47,830 nucleotides of DNA from Thiotrichaceae bacterium (lineage in GTDB: Bacteria; Pseudomonadota; Gammaproteobacteria; Thiotrichales; Thiotrichaceae), in NCBI GenBank assembly GCA_026991755.1, contig JALXAX010000139.1, positions 1 to 47,830 on the forward strand, given 5' to 3'. Made by a program: the position numbers and the translations under genes. The notes below the pieces were generated by a model. It saw only the letters and a program-made list of their open reading frames with translations. It made no database searches and was not told where the DNA came from. This document shows, piece after piece, positions 17,081 to 27,347 of the stretch; position 1 is the first letter of the stretch, and each line of letters begins with the position of its first letter.

Positions 17081-18578
17081 CGAAAATTAAATCCCCAATA
17101 TTATTGATGGTTATAGCTCTTGCGCCTTCTACCAGCTCATCGACTTCTGATCCCACATAAACGGTTACTTTATCTTTAGCTTTATGATGTATCGCTGCTT
17201 TTAGGGTTTCTTTGTCTGGAATATTCAGTGTTGATTTACCCCCATAGAAGTAAACCGAAGTTCCTTTTACCAGCACAAAATAGTTATCGAATACTTGAGT
17301 AAGCGTATAGATCAACCGCTTTCCGTATTGAGAGCGTTTTGATATTGGACTTAGTGAAGCAATGGAAAATATGCCATCATCGGTAAGCCTATCTTTCACT
17401 AAGGTGAAAAACTCCTTGGTATAGGTAAGGGCAATCTGCCGAGAATACGCAGGAGGAATATCATGCAAAATCAAGCCAAAATGGTCTTTGCTATTGGCTG
17501 AAAAGTGTTTTGCATCGTCAGCGATGAATGTCCAGTTATCGAGACTATCTAAACGGTTATATTCCTGAAAATATTTCTTACTGGTGTTGAAAACTTCCTG
17601 GTCAATATCAACAATGGTGATGTCTTTAACCATGTCACCAATACGTCCAATCGTAGACATAACACCACAACCCAATAAATTCACACGCGGGTTATCGAGC
17701 AACTTTGCAGGGTACTCAGCCAGAAAATAACTGTAGTTGAAATGCCCAGCATGACTAAATTGTCGCTTACCATTGAGCGACAACATAAACTTCCCTGTAT
17801 CTAACCTCATTACTTCAATCTTGTGATAAGGGGTGTAGCGGGTGTACACAACGGTTTCAACGGCTTTACTTGGATACCAGTTTTGATAAAACCAAGTGGA
17901 GAGGCGCGTATCCCACGATGAGAAATTAATAATAAAGAAAACCACGCACAACACTAAAGCACCAATGAGTTGAGCTCTAATTTTCAACAATATTGCAATA
18001 CCCACAAAGACAGAAAAGTAGGTGCCAAGTAATAAAAGATGTGAGAGTGACGCTAGTACAGGAATCAGCAACAGACCAATAATTGATCCGATAATCTCAA
18101 TACTATAAAGCTCTCTTAGACTACGCCTGCCCTCTTCAACTATGGCGGGCAGGAAAATGGCGTATATGGATGTGGCTGCCAACGTTGTTATTAGAAAAAC
18201 GCTGAGGTAAGCCACTAACCAACCAGGATCAGAACTCATTTGGTGAATATCAGAGAACAAGCCGACATCTCTCTGTATCATATAAGCACCTGCTTGCACC
18301 CCAACAATGATCAGCATTTGAATCGGCATCATTATTGGAAATAACCACTTTAGCAATGATGGGGGTACTTTATCTGAAAATAAGTACCCCAAAGAAATGC
18401 CTGAAAAGTATGAAAGTGAAAAGGTAAGAACTGCCAATTCAGGATTACGAAATGCAACCGCTATATGTTGAACCAAAATGAAATTAAGCAGCGTTAGATT
18501 AACTCCCGCTCCTAATAATATCCATTCTTGTCGATTAACAGGTCTAAAAGCTATTAGATTATTGAGTATCGCTGTCAC
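17073..18578 (-). CDS. Membrane-bound spermidine-synthase-like protein
   Basis: 501 residues: about seven hydrophobic segments (residues 15-225), then a spermidine-synthase/methyltransferase-like domain. That domain has NLLGCGVMSTIGRI (nucleotide-binding loop), ITIVDIDQEVFNTSKKYF (acidic end of strand 2), FIADDAKHFSAN and LILHDIPPAYSRQIALTYTKEFF. The DDAKHF element matches the Asp-Ala position of the family. The next gene product has the same architecture with two extra membrane modules, so the pair looks like paralogues. The pilX side has a 375-bp gap. Function is unknown. Its place within the pilin locus suggests, without proving, a role in pilus or envelope modification. Confidence 0.7.
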   Translation of the reverse strand: MTAILNNLIAFRPVNRQEWILLGAGVNLTLLNFILVQHIAVAFRNPELAVLTFSLSYFSGISLGYLFSDKVPPSLLKWLFPIMMPIQMLIIVGVQAGAYMIQRDVGLFSDIHQMSSDPGWLVAYLSVFLITTLAATSIYAIFLPAIVEEGRRSLRELYSIEIIGSIIGLLLIPVLASLSHLLLLGTYFSVFVGIAILLKIRAQLIGALVLCVVFFIINFSSWDTRLSTWFYQNWYPSKAVETVVYTRYTPYHKIEVMRLDTGKFMLSLNGKRQFSHAGHFNYSYFLAEYPAKLLDNPRVNLLGCGVMSTIGRIGDMVKDITIVDIDQEVFNTSKKYFQEYNRLDSLDNWTFIADDAKHFSANSKDHFGLILHDIPPAYSRQIALTYTKEFFTLVKDRLTDDGIFSIASLSPISKRSQYGKRLIYTLTQVFDNYFVLVKGTSVYFYGGKSTLNIPDKETLKAAIHHKAKDKVTVYVGSEVDELVEGARAITINNIGDLIFDD

Positions 18579-18953
18579 CGCAAAGCCTTCTTTTTATTGT
18601 TATATAATTACGAAGTCAGCCCAAATAGAAATATTCTGCTGACAAACCAAGCCCATGGAATTTATATTATCTTACTTACCTAATAGAAAACTGAATATAA
18701 GTACTTTTTTAATTAATACATAGCTGTCTCAGCCATGTTTATAAATATGCAATTAAAATATGAGAGTTGGGCTAACATTAGAAAATCCAAAAAAAGATGT
18801 ATAGATCATTCATATATTAAATTTCTTACTACCTGTGGTAGAGACGTTGCATACAACGTCTCTACGAGAAATTATTGATTTGAAGGTCTGATGTTATTGA
18901 TTCATCATGGATTTAAAAAATACCCCTTAACCGAAGAATGAATCTAAGCTTTT
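18579..18953. other. Intergenic stretch with one strong palindrome
   Basis: No gene is visible. The only structured element is a perfect palindrome at 18838-18865: GTAGAGACGTTG, loop CATA, CAACGTCTCTAC. It is a mobile REP-like unit known from many AT-rich bacterial genomes and could act as a terminator-like hairpin between pilX and the spermidine-synthase-like genes. Confidence 0.6.
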
Positions 18954-19421
18954 TTAAAGACCACTCCCAACAGAAGCAGGGAGCTCCTTACCCTCGCCTT
19001 TAATTAATTTAGTATGAGCACCTGTACCTAGCAATACAGAGTCAATAGCAAAAGTATAAACACGGCATTTATTAGTGCTAGGTCCGATACTCATTGCTTC
19101 TCCATCTTGTCCAAAGCAGGTGTATTTCGCACCCCTTGTTATCACTACATTTGATTGTATATTGCCAGAACCGAGCTGACGGCTTTGTACATCGGGTGTT
19201 GTTTCATCATCTATCCACTTATAAACATTATAGAAAGAAACAACTTTTTTACGTGCTGACTCAGATGCCTGATCAATCAACATTTGCTGTTGCTCATTTG
19301 AGGCAATAATAACGTCTTGTGTAGATAGGCGAACCGAAGAAATACCAATCATGGTAATCACCAATAAAACGACTAAAGCTACTACCAAAGACACACCTTC
19401 TTGATGTTTTATTCTTCTCAT
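18954..19421 (-). CDS. pilX: Type IV pilus minor pilin-like protein PilX
   Basis: 155 residues. A short basic leader, MRRIKHQEG, precedes VSLVVALVVLLVITMIGISS, the hydrophobic N-terminal helix of PilX. The usual PilX-type element follows (SVRLSTQDVIIASNEQQQML, then QASESARKKV). Cleavage after Gly9 is expected. The Glu5 of major pilins is absent, as is common for PilX-type (GspK-like) proteins. PilX sits in the minor-pilin priming/tip complex with PilV, PilW and PilY1. It follows pilW after a 351-bp gap filled by an M1 repeat. Its end SVGSGL is short compared with other PilX proteins. Confidence 0.8.
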   Translation of the reverse strand: MRRIKHQEGVSLVVALVVLLVITMIGISSVRLSTQDVIIASNEQQQMLIDQASESARKKVVSFYNVYKWIDDETTPDVQSRQLGSGNIQSNVVITRGAKYTCFGQDGEAMSIGPSTNKCRVYTFAIDSVLLGTGAHTKLIKGEGKELPASVGSGL

Positions 19422-19558
19422 TTTTAGTATCTAACACCTTATTTAGGATATTGTGACTTGACAATATCTTTATTTCTTATTGAGTTTTATTGAGACCTTT
19501 TGTATGAAAGTATCAATACATACCTTCATACAAGACTATTATTATTAATATTTATCAT

Positions 19559-19718
19559 GAGACCTTTGCATGAAAGGATGGCGAGAGAAAAATGAGCGTA
19601 ATTTTCTCTATTTTTGCTAAAAAAGAGGGTAATAGCCGAGCTATTGGCTGAATTTTTAGCAGAAATAGAGGAAATTCAAGCCATTTCTTATCCGTCATAT
19701 CTTTCGTGCAAAGGTCTC
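19559..19718. repeat. M1 MITE-like repeat, copy c (160 bp), between pilW and pilX
   Basis: Ends GAGACCTTTGCATGAAAG and CTTTCGTGCAAAGGTCTC are inverted repeats. ATCAT flanks both sides (19554-19558 and 19719-19723), consistent with a target duplication; if the ends are counted as T...A, it reads as TCA. The interior shares the AGCCGAGCTATTGG and AGCAGAAATAGAGGAAATTC stretches with copy a. The rest of the 19422-19772 gap is AT-rich and empty. Confidence 0.85.
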
Positions 19719-19772
19719 ATCATGTCACTATTCAGCTGAAGAAGCCTCTGAATAAGTCTGAGTCATTACTCT

Positions 19773-20627
19773 TTATCTATCCCTGTTCGCCAGATGAATC
19801 AATGATGTATAGACCTTTCTAATATATCGATCATCAGGCGTAGTTACTTCCTTATCAAGTAACAGAAACTTCTTACTTTCACTTTCACTTTTAACTTCAT
19901 TGGGAGAACGTACAAGCAGAGCAACGTGCACACTAACCACTTTACGCCAATCATCATTGTCCTCAACTACATCTGCCCTTTGGTACTGTACCGACCCATT
20001 TGCACTTTTTACACCATACCTAAACTGCATACTCTCTATTCCATTAGCGATAGGAACTGATGGACTATTGCGTGAGGAGGTACATTTTAATTCGTTACTA
20101 GCAATATAATAACTGTTGTAAACAACCGCCTCACTTCCCAGACCCGCCACAGGGTCTGCACTACAGGCTTCCGCTAAATCCAAATCGGTGTAACTTCCCG
20201 CACAATCTTGCCAATATAAAGCATCTGCATCTTTAGGATTATCTGGCATATAGGCTATTGAGATTCTGTCTTTATTTCCATTATCTTTAGTATATCGATT
20301 ATAATTATTAATATAACTAGCCACTTGTGAATTGACTGAACCACTTCCACAAACAAAACCACTAATATCTCCATCAGAAGCCGTTAAGAAAGGCTTTTCA
20401 ATCGTATACACATACGTCGAAGGGTAACCCGCATGCTCGATACTCTCTCTCAAGAAGCTCATTGCTATACGAGCATTTGATTCAAGCTCCCCTAAGTCAG
20501 ATCGCATAGTGCTGGATGTTTTACTATTACTATAAGAACTTATAACCACAAAAATCAGAAAAAGCCCAATCATCATTGCGACCATGAGTTCTACTAATGA
20601 GAATCCTGTTTGTTTTCTTTTCATCAT
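19773..20627 (-). CDS. pilW: Type IV pilus minor pilin PilW
   Basis: 284 residues. Leader MMKRKQTG is followed by FSLVELMVAMMIGLFLIFVV, with the class III prepilin cleavage site and conserved Glu5. Then comes the PilW-type segment SDLGELESNARIAMSFLRES and a Cys-containing globular domain (about six Cys). PilW anchors PilY1 and the other minor pilins into the tip complex. The start overlaps the pilV stop by one base (TAATG), so the pair is translationally coupled. The next gene, pilX, is separated by an M1 element. Confidence 0.9.
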   Translation of the reverse strand: MMKRKQTGFSLVELMVAMMIGLFLIFVVISSYSNSKTSSTMRSDLGELESNARIAMSFLRESIEHAGYPSTYVYTIEKPFLTASDGDISGFVCGSGSVNSQVASYINNYNRYTKDNGNKDRISIAYMPDNPKDADALYWQDCAGSYTDLDLAEACSADPVAGLGSEAVVYNSYYIASNELKCTSSRNSPSVPIANGIESMQFRYGVKSANGSVQYQRADVVEDNDDWRKVVSVHVALLVRSPNEVKSESESKKFLLLDKEVTTPDDRYIRKVYTSLIHLANRDR

Positions 20628-21175
20628 TAGGGACTAATCTCTAGGATAACGTTTGCTGTAACACTCAGATCTGAATTATCTGCACGTTCGTTCCAAGAAA
20701 CAGTAATGACATGATCAACATTACTACCACAGCTAACAGAACCACATGAAATCGCTAGAGATCCATTAGGTAATGTATTCTCAACACCACTTTTTTTAGC
20801 CGACTTCCATGATGTTCCTGTTTTTCTAGTATGACCACAGACAACCTGCGTTTTATCAAACGTGGCAAGTTGAGAGGCTGTACATGCATCACCGTTGCAA
20901 TTTAAAGTATCACTAGAAAGTTGGTTACAAGTAATAGGAACAGCAGGATCTGTTTCGTAAGCACCCAATTGAACCCCCGCCAAATTCATGCGGATACGTT
21001 CAGCCATTTCGTTAGCCATAAAAGTGGCCACCGTTCTATAATGAGCTGAATCTGTTCCTTTAAGTGCCGTAATTTGTAATGCAGATGTGCCAAGGATGCC
21101 TAAAGAGAGAATGACAACCGTAACTAACACCTCAATCAAAGACAAGCCTTGCATAGACTTCTTTGCTATTTTCAT
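20627..21175 (-). CDS. pilV: Type IV pilus minor pilin PilV
   Basis: Leader MKIAKKSMQG precedes LSLIEVLVTVVILSLGILGT, the PilV type (GLSLIEVLV with Glu5). The typical ETDPAVPITC and later Cys-rich segments (CNQLSSDTLNCNGDAC) suggest disulfides. I prefer the ATG at 21175, since an upstream TTG at 21193 would add only MRVIFE before a standard leader. This is the first gene of the visible minor-pilin block. The 307 bp upstream contain an R repeat but no clear promoter. Confidence 0.88.
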   Translation of the reverse strand: MKIAKKSMQGLSLIEVLVTVVILSLGILGTSALQITALKGTDSAHYRTVATFMANEMAERIRMNLAGVQLGAYETDPAVPITCNQLSSDTLNCNGDACTASQLATFDKTQVVCGHTRKTGTSWKSAKKSGVENTLPNGSLAISCGSVSCGSNVDHVITVSWNERADNSDLSVTANVILEISP

Positions 21176-21320
21176 CTCAAAGATTACTCTCAATTTTATT
21201 GTTATTATTAATATCTCTCTATATTAGCACAGCTTATCCAATAAATAAGCTGGCTCATCATACCATTGGTCTAGAAAATAACAGACGCACGTGGCGATGA
21301 ATCAAACAACAGCTAACTTT

Positions 21321-21443
21321 AGGGTATCTCTATTAATTTTGGTCGGAGTTGCTGTGACTTAGCTGAGCTTTAGCGAAATTTAGAAGCTTCAGCAGATTCT
21401 AGCCTCAACAAAACGAGCCATCGATTAATAGAGGTACTCTTTA
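21321..21443. repeat. R repeat copy 2 (short subtype)
   Basis: Starts AGGGTATCTCTATTAATTTT and ends ATTAATAGAGGTACTCTTTA, imperfect inverted ends. The inner hairpin-prone stretch is TTAGCTGAGCTTTAGCG...AAGCTTCAGC. It is the main content of the gene-free 21194-21500. It shows what copy 1 looked like before interruption. Confidence 0.75.
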
Positions 21444-21500
21444 GATACTCCGTATTTTCCTGTACATTGAGCGCTTGGCTAATAAATATAAGAACGACAA

Positions 21501-22604
21501 ATGGATGATCTACTAAATTTACTATCCGCTGAAAAACTTAATGACCTGATTGCTCCTGTTACTGAGGTTTTCTCAGAACAACCTTGGATACAAGGTATCG
21601 CTATTTTCCTTGCTACTTTTATGACAGCATCATTATTGACGTGGATAATCTTTAAAGTTCTTCATAAAATTACGAATAAGACCAAAACTTATCTTGATGA
21701 TAAGTTATTAAAAATAGCTCGCGCTCCTATTTACTATTCATTGGTTATTACGGGTTTCTCAACCGCTATTAAAGTCATGCCGCTATCTGACAAACTTACT
21801 CAGATGTTAATATATGGCTTTAAAACGATTGGCGTTCTAGTCTGGACTATTGCCCTCATCCGTTTCTCTAAAATTGTCCTAAAACAACTAGCTTGGTTGA
21901 GTAAAAAAGGCCGCTTTATCCAACCGCAAACCCTGCCTCTTTTTGATAACCTAGTACGTGTGGTCATCATTGGCTTGGCTATCTATATCACTTTCCATAT
22001 TTGGGGCATTGATATGACAGCCTGGCTTGCCTCAGCGGGGATTGTGGGTATCGCGGTTGGTTTTGCTGCTAAAGATACCTTAGCTAATCTATTCTCAGGT
22101 GTATTTATACTGGCGGACACCCCTTATAAAATTGGTGACTATGTTGTTCTGGACGAAGGAAGACGCGGTAAAGTTACCCACATTGGTATTCGAAGCACAC
22201 GCTTTTTAACGCGTGATGATGTTGAAATTACCGTACCCAACTCTATTGTCGGCAGTAGCAAGATCATTAACCAAACAGGTGGTCCGCATACTAAGTTTAG
22301 ATTACGTGTGAAGATTGGATTGGCGTATGGCTCAGATATTGATGAGGCGCGTGAGATACTAGTCGATATTGCAAAAGGAACAGAAGAAGTCTGTAAATCC
22401 CCAGAACCGAGAATTCGTTTCAGAACCTTCGGTGAGTCTAGTCTAGATCATGAATTATTATGCTGGGTTAACGACCCTGAGTTACGCGGACGGGTAACAG
22501 ATCGGCTAAATATCACTATTTATAATCGCTTTAGAGAAGAAGGTATTGAGATTCCTTATGCGAAGCGTGATGTGTATATTAAGGAAATGCCTGATATGAA
22601 CTAA
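21501..22604 (+). CDS. MscS-family small-conductance mechanosensitive channel
   Basis: 367 residues. Several N-terminal membrane segments precede the MscS core. The pore helix region GIVGIAVGFAAKDTLANLFSG is followed by the beta domain IGDYVVLDEGRRGKVTHIGI and VPNSIVGSSKIINQ, then a C-terminal alpha/beta domain. The family opens under membrane tension to release solutes on osmotic downshock. Longer than E. coli MscS (286 aa), because of an extra N-terminal part, so a YbdG/MscM-like or other subtype is possible. Transcribed alone; a G/C-rich hairpin lies about 90 bp downstream. Confidence 0.9.
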   Translation: MDDLLNLLSAEKLNDLIAPVTEVFSEQPWIQGIAIFLATFMTASLLTWIIFKVLHKITNKTKTYLDDKLLKIARAPIYYSLVITGFSTAIKVMPLSDKLTQMLIYGFKTIGVLVWTIALIRFSKIVLKQLAWLSKKGRFIQPQTLPLFDNLVRVVIIGLAIYITFHIWGIDMTAWLASAGIVGIAVGFAAKDTLANLFSGVFILADTPYKIGDYVVLDEGRRGKVTHIGIRSTRFLTRDDVEITVPNSIVGSSKIINQTGGPHTKFRLRVKIGLAYGSDIDEAREILVDIAKGTEEVCKSPEPRIRFRTFGESSLDHELLCWVNDPELRGRVTDRLNITIYNRFREEGIEIPYAKRDVYIKEMPDMN

Positions 22605-22693
22605 CGTGCTTGTTGTACTCCCTCTTATTTGAAGAAAGGGCTGGTGAGTAAAGTTAAATCTGGATATGAATAAACTCTCTATCCCCACCCTAA

Positions 22694-22716
22694 CCCTCCC
22701 CTTGCTAAGGGGAGGG
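22694..22716. repeat. CCCTCCCC hairpin downstream of mscS-like gene
   Basis: CCCTCCCCTT, loop GCT, AAGGGGAGGG: a perfect 10-bp stem, followed by AACTTTAG. It may help terminate the channel gene, but there is no real T-run. The same CCTCCCC-type repeat occurs at 24752-24871, so it is probably a dispersed intergenic repeat. Confidence 0.5.
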
Positions 22717-22777
22717 AACTTTAGTATTTGTCTTCAACATCACATAAAAGATAAAACACTGTAAATACTTATATAAT

Positions 22778-22796
22778 GAGACCTTTGCACGAAAGG
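22778..22796. repeat. Orphan M1 terminal repeat
   Basis: GAGACCTTTGCACGAAAGG matches the M1 end, but no partner end or M1 interior follows. It is a relic of an M1 element or a solo end. Confidence 0.6.
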
Positions 22797-22838
22797 TATG
22801 AAATTACGCTGAGTAGTTACTCCACCCTCAATATATCA

Positions 22839-22910
22839 GTAGGTTGGTGTTGAGGAACAAAGCCCAACACACGACTGTTGTTGGGCTTCCTCGCGTCAGC
22901 ACCAACCTAC
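22839..22910. repeat. Long palindromic repeat (GTAGGTTGGTG...CACCAACCTAC)
   Basis: Imperfect inverted arms GTAGGTTGGTGTTGAGGAAC and the facing CAGCACCAACCTAC, with an inner pair AAGCCCAACA/TGTTGGGCTT. A dispersed repeat between the convergent mscS-like and serS genes. It may serve as a bidirectional transcription stop. Confidence 0.65.
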
Positions 22911-22927
22911 CTGTCTTGATCTTGGAA

Positions 22928-24238
<1,311 letters not shown>

Positions 24239-24268
24239 TTATGGTTTAATAAAAAGCCAGACTATACA

Positions 24269-24649
24269 TCAGAATTGCTTGGCTGTAATCATTCCAAACC
24301 AAACGGCAGCCACACACACAACCACACTAATGAGCACATTTAACATGGCTCTAATGAGTGCGCCTTCATGAATGAGTTGCAAGGTATCTAATGAGAAAGT
24401 AGAAAAGGTGGTTAGCGCACCCAAAAAGCCCACTAATAAACCTAATTTCAGCGCAGGATCAATATTGCTTTTGTGCAAGAAGAATACGGTTAATAAGCCC
24501 ATTAAGAAGGAACCTATAATATTGACGGATAAAGTACCGTAAGGGAAATCACGGCCAAACCAACCATAGACAAGGTTGGATAAAAGATAACGGCTAATTG
24601 CGCCTAATGCGCCGCCTAGCATGATGCTTAAGAGCTGAACTACACTCAT
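24269..24649 (-). CDS. crcB: Fluoride channel Fluc/CrcB
   Basis: 126 residues with four membrane helices. Family signatures: GGALGAISRYLLSN, TLSVNIIGSFLMGLL (Asn of the pore) and FLGALTTFSTFSLDT (the Phe/Thr track). It works as a dual-topology dimer that exports fluoride. I looked for a fluoride riboswitch in the leader and did not see one. It follows the R repeat region on the same strand and precedes serS. Confidence 0.95.
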   Translation of the reverse strand: MSVVQLLSIMLGGALGAISRYLLSNLVYGWFGRDFPYGTLSVNIIGSFLMGLLTVFFLHKSNIDPALKLGLLVGFLGALTTFSTFSLDTLQLIHEGALIRAMLNVLISVVVCVAAVWFGMITAKQF

Positions 24650-24751
24650 TGGTTTTCCTGATAGCGAAAGAGCACTAATTTCTTAGGTAACTCTTAGATA
24701 TAGAGGAGGATCAATTAAGGAAGCTCTGATTAAGCAGGAAGTGAAGTTTTA

Positions 24752-24871
24752 GCCTCCCCCTTTGTGAAGGGGATTGAGGGGGATTTAATAAAGTTAGTAA
24801 TATACTGATATTTAAGTGTTTATTTTCAACCTTTTTAATCTCCCCTAACCCCTCTTTACAAAGAGGGGACT
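24752..24871. repeat. CCTCCCC-type inverted repeat
   Basis: CCTCCCCCTTTGTGAAGGGG and GATTGAGGGGGATT face AATCTCCCCTAACCCC and TCTTTACAAAGAGGGG. It forms an imperfect long inverted repeat in the 440-bp gap between crcB and mrp. Just left of it (24718-24745), AAGGAAGCTCTGATTAAG is an isolated R end. Confidence 0.65.
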
Positions 24872-24913
24872 TTTCTGAATACTTGCACAGCCTCTTATCG
24901 CTTCCAGTTAATT

Positions 24914-25079
24914 TAAGGAGCCTCTAATCAAGTCATGATTCGTTTTTCTGAGGCTAGAATTCGCCATCTTTTCGCTATAAAAGTGACCTATAGCTAAGGC
25001 TATTGCTAACTTTTCTATCAAAAACCTGACGAATTCTATCTCTCAGAAACTTCGATCAGACTTAATCAGAGTCTCCTTA
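24914..25079. repeat. R repeat copy 3 (long subtype)
   Basis: About 166 bp with inverted ends TAAGGAGCCTCTAATCAAG and CTTAATCAGAGTCTCCTTA. Its interior (AGTGACCTATAGC...GCTATTGCTAACTTTTC) is the reverse complement of the copies at 35682 and 47281. It ends 10 bp from the mrp stop codon. Confidence 0.85.
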
Positions 25080-25089
25080 ATGCGGCTCC

Positions 25090-26181
25090 TTAACCATTCT
25101 CAATCTTGATAGTTGGGAACTTAGTACTGTAATCTTTAGATTTTTCAGCCAACTTCGCACTCATACGACGAGAAATATCCTTGTACATATCAGTGACTTT
25201 ACTATCAGGATCAGAGACAACTGTAGGCTTACCCTCGTCAGTTTGAACACGGATACTCATATCTAAAGGCAGTGCACCCAAGAAATCCACATCATGCTCA
25301 TCTGCCATACGAGCACCACCACCAACACCAAATATTTCTTCTGAATGACCACATTCACTACAAATATGCACACTCATGTTTTCAACAACACCGAGTACAG
25401 GGATCTCAACCTTTTCGAACATTTTAAGACCTTTACGAGCATCTAAAAGTGCGATGTCTTGTGGAGTCGTTACGATAACCGCGCCACTAACTGGGATTTT
25501 CTGAGAAAGTGTAAGCTGTGTATCACCTGTTCCTGGAGGCAGATCAACCACTAAATAATCAAGGTCGCCCCAGTTTGTGTCACCCAGTAACTGCTCTAGT
25601 GCTTGTGTAACCATTGGGCCACGCCAGATCATCGGCGTATCTTCTTCGATCAAGAAACCTATCGACATGGTTTTAATACCGTAGTTTTCCATTGGCTCTA
25701 ATGTTTTTCCATCAGGGGACTCTGGCTGACCAGAAATACCCATCATGCGTGGCTGACTTGGGCCATATATATCCGCGTCTAGCAAACCAACTGATGCGCC
25801 ATCTGCCTTAAGTGCTAGCGCTAAGTTAACAGAAGTCGTTGATTTACCTACGCCACCTTTACCCGAAGCCACAGCAATAATATTCTTAATGCCGTCAATT
25901 CGTTTCAGTGTTTTTTGCACTGCGTGAGCTGCAACACGGGTTTCTACGTTTACTTCAACAGAATCAATTCCATCCACTGCTTGCAGCTTCTCTTGGATCT
26001 CTGTTGCTAATTCATCACGGTAAGTTCCTGCTGGGTAGCCCTGCTGTACGCGTACAAATACTTTGCCATCATTAATGTCAATCGCTTTAACCTGATTAAC
26101 ACTAACGATATCCTTTTCCAGATAGCGGTCTTCGATCTCTGCAAGGAGAAATTCAACCTGTTCTTTGGAAACTTCTGCCAT
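25090..26181 (-). CDS. mrp: Mrp/ApbC-family iron-sulfur cluster carrier ATPase
   Basis: 363 residues. An N-terminal MIP18/DUF59 domain (about 5-85) is fused to a deviant P-loop NTPase: GKGGVGKST at 107-115, switch DADIYGPSQPRMMG, and DLPPGTGDTQLTL. A CxxC near the C-terminal part (HICSECGHSEEIFG) binds the cluster bridging two subunits. The protein carries and transfers Fe-S clusters in the cytosol. Length matches the family. A single gene, with an R repeat immediately downstream. Confidence 0.95.
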   Translation of the reverse strand: MAEVSKEQVEFLLAEIEDRYLEKDIVSVNQVKAIDINDGKVFVRVQQGYPAGTYRDELATEIQEKLQAVDGIDSVEVNVETRVAAHAVQKTLKRIDGIKNIIAVASGKGGVGKSTTSVNLALALKADGASVGLLDADIYGPSQPRMMGISGQPESPDGKTLEPMENYGIKTMSIGFLIEEDTPMIWRGPMVTQALEQLLGDTNWGDLDYLVVDLPPGTGDTQLTLSQKIPVSGAVIVTTPQDIALLDARKGLKMFEKVEIPVLGVVENMSVHICSECGHSEEIFGVGGGARMADEHDVDFLGALPLDMSIRVQTDEGKPTVVSDPDSKVTDMYKDISRRMSAKLAEKSKDYSTKFPTIKIENG

Positions 26182-26334
26182 AATAAACTCCAGTTTAATT
26201 CTGTATAGCTAAAATAATGCTGGGCATTCTACACTATCCTTAGGCAGACAAAAACTGGACAATTGTTATGGGTACTTTTGGCTGCTCTGTCACCACTATT
26301 TCTGTCACAATAACAGAAGACTTTAACGGATTGA

Positions 26335-27330
26335 TTATTTAAGCTGAGGTGAGTCAGCTATGTCTTCTAGCATCGAGCGCATCTTAAAAACACAGGCTTC
26401 CCCTTCTGCAATAGCAGGTTCTGCTTTGTGGAACTCAATCGTGCCAATATCAGCTACTTTAGGAGCAAGAATAATATCAGGAGGATCTCCCGCCATTCGA
26501 CTTCGTGTAATGCGGTTTTGCATGATACTTACTGTATTTGAGAACACTTCGAACATGCTAGGCATATCGCTATCTCGCTGAAGAATCTTCGATAAGATAA
26601 CTTCCTTACCATCCTGAATTCCATCTGACAATTGATCTGAAAGCTTTGACCACAAGCTCTTTTCATCTTCACTTAAGCTTGATTGGGAAGATTTCGATAT
26701 TGTTTTCGATATAGTTAAGGCATGATTTGTACTTTTAGACAGCGTCGTAATTTCAGCATAAAGGTTTACAGCGATTACAATATCAGCCCCTAATGCTCGG
26801 CACAAAGAAACAGGAACGGGGTTTACCAATCCACCATCAATTAGCCATTCTCCATTATATTGCATAGGGGTAAACAAACCAGGCAAGGCGATTGAAGCAC
26901 GCACACCATCAATCAGAGAACCCTCTTTTAACCATACCTCTTGCCCCGTTCTTAACTGAGTAGCGACCGCTCCAAAGCTTTTGGGCAAGGTCTCGATGGG
27001 TACGTCGTTAAACGCTCTTTTTTGCATGGCCCCTAACAGTTTCTCGCCATGAATAAAGCCGCCACCTGAAATACTAATATCCAAATAACCGATAACATCT
27101 TTCCATGTCATAGGTCTTGCCCATTTTTCAAGCTTGTTGAGTCGATCACTGGCATAAGCTGCGCCCACTAAGGCGCCCATGGAAGTTCCTGCAACAATGG
27201 AAGGGCGAATACCCATATGCTCCAATGCGTTGATCACACCAATATGCGACCATCCTTTAGCACCACCACCGCCTAGTGCTAGGCCAATTTTAGGTTGATC
27301 TATTTTTTTCTGCTCTGACTGTTTGGTCAC
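26335..27330 (-). CDS. Patatin-like phospholipase family protein (RssA-like)
   Basis: 331 residues. Patatin fold: oxyanion motif LALGGGGAKGWSHIG (about 18-32), nucleophile elbow GTSMG (48-52) and catalytic DGG (in WLIDGGLVNPVPV). It is thus a Ser-Asp dyad hydrolase of the RssA/YchK type; its substrate is unknown (lipids assumed). The C-terminal ~120 residues are a helical extension ending in a bacterial-type segment RITRSRMAGDPPDIIL. It starts 17 bp after the upstream DUF945 gene on the same strand, so the two are probably one operon. Confidence 0.9.
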   Translation of the reverse strand: MTKQSEQKKIDQPKIGLALGGGGAKGWSHIGVINALEHMGIRPSIVAGTSMGALVGAAYASDRLNKLEKWARPMTWKDVIGYLDISISGGGFIHGEKLLGAMQKRAFNDVPIETLPKSFGAVATQLRTGQEVWLKEGSLIDGVRASIALPGLFTPMQYNGEWLIDGGLVNPVPVSLCRALGADIVIAVNLYAEITTLSKSTNHALTISKTISKSSQSSLSEDEKSLWSKLSDQLSDGIQDGKEVILSKILQRDSDMPSMFEVFSNTVSIMQNRITRSRMAGDPPDIILAPKVADIGTIEFHKAEPAIAEGEACVFKMRSMLEDIADSPQLK

Positions 27331-27347
27331 TGCTGCTCATCCACTAT

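Noticed and set aside
14012-18578. Genuine polyamine biosynthesis genes
   Set aside because: The canonical acidic polyamine-binding motif is not evident and most of each protein is membrane helices, so only the fold is claimed.
24650-24720. Fluoride riboswitch in front of crcB
   Set aside because: The conserved riboswitch pairing and motifs were not found in the leader.
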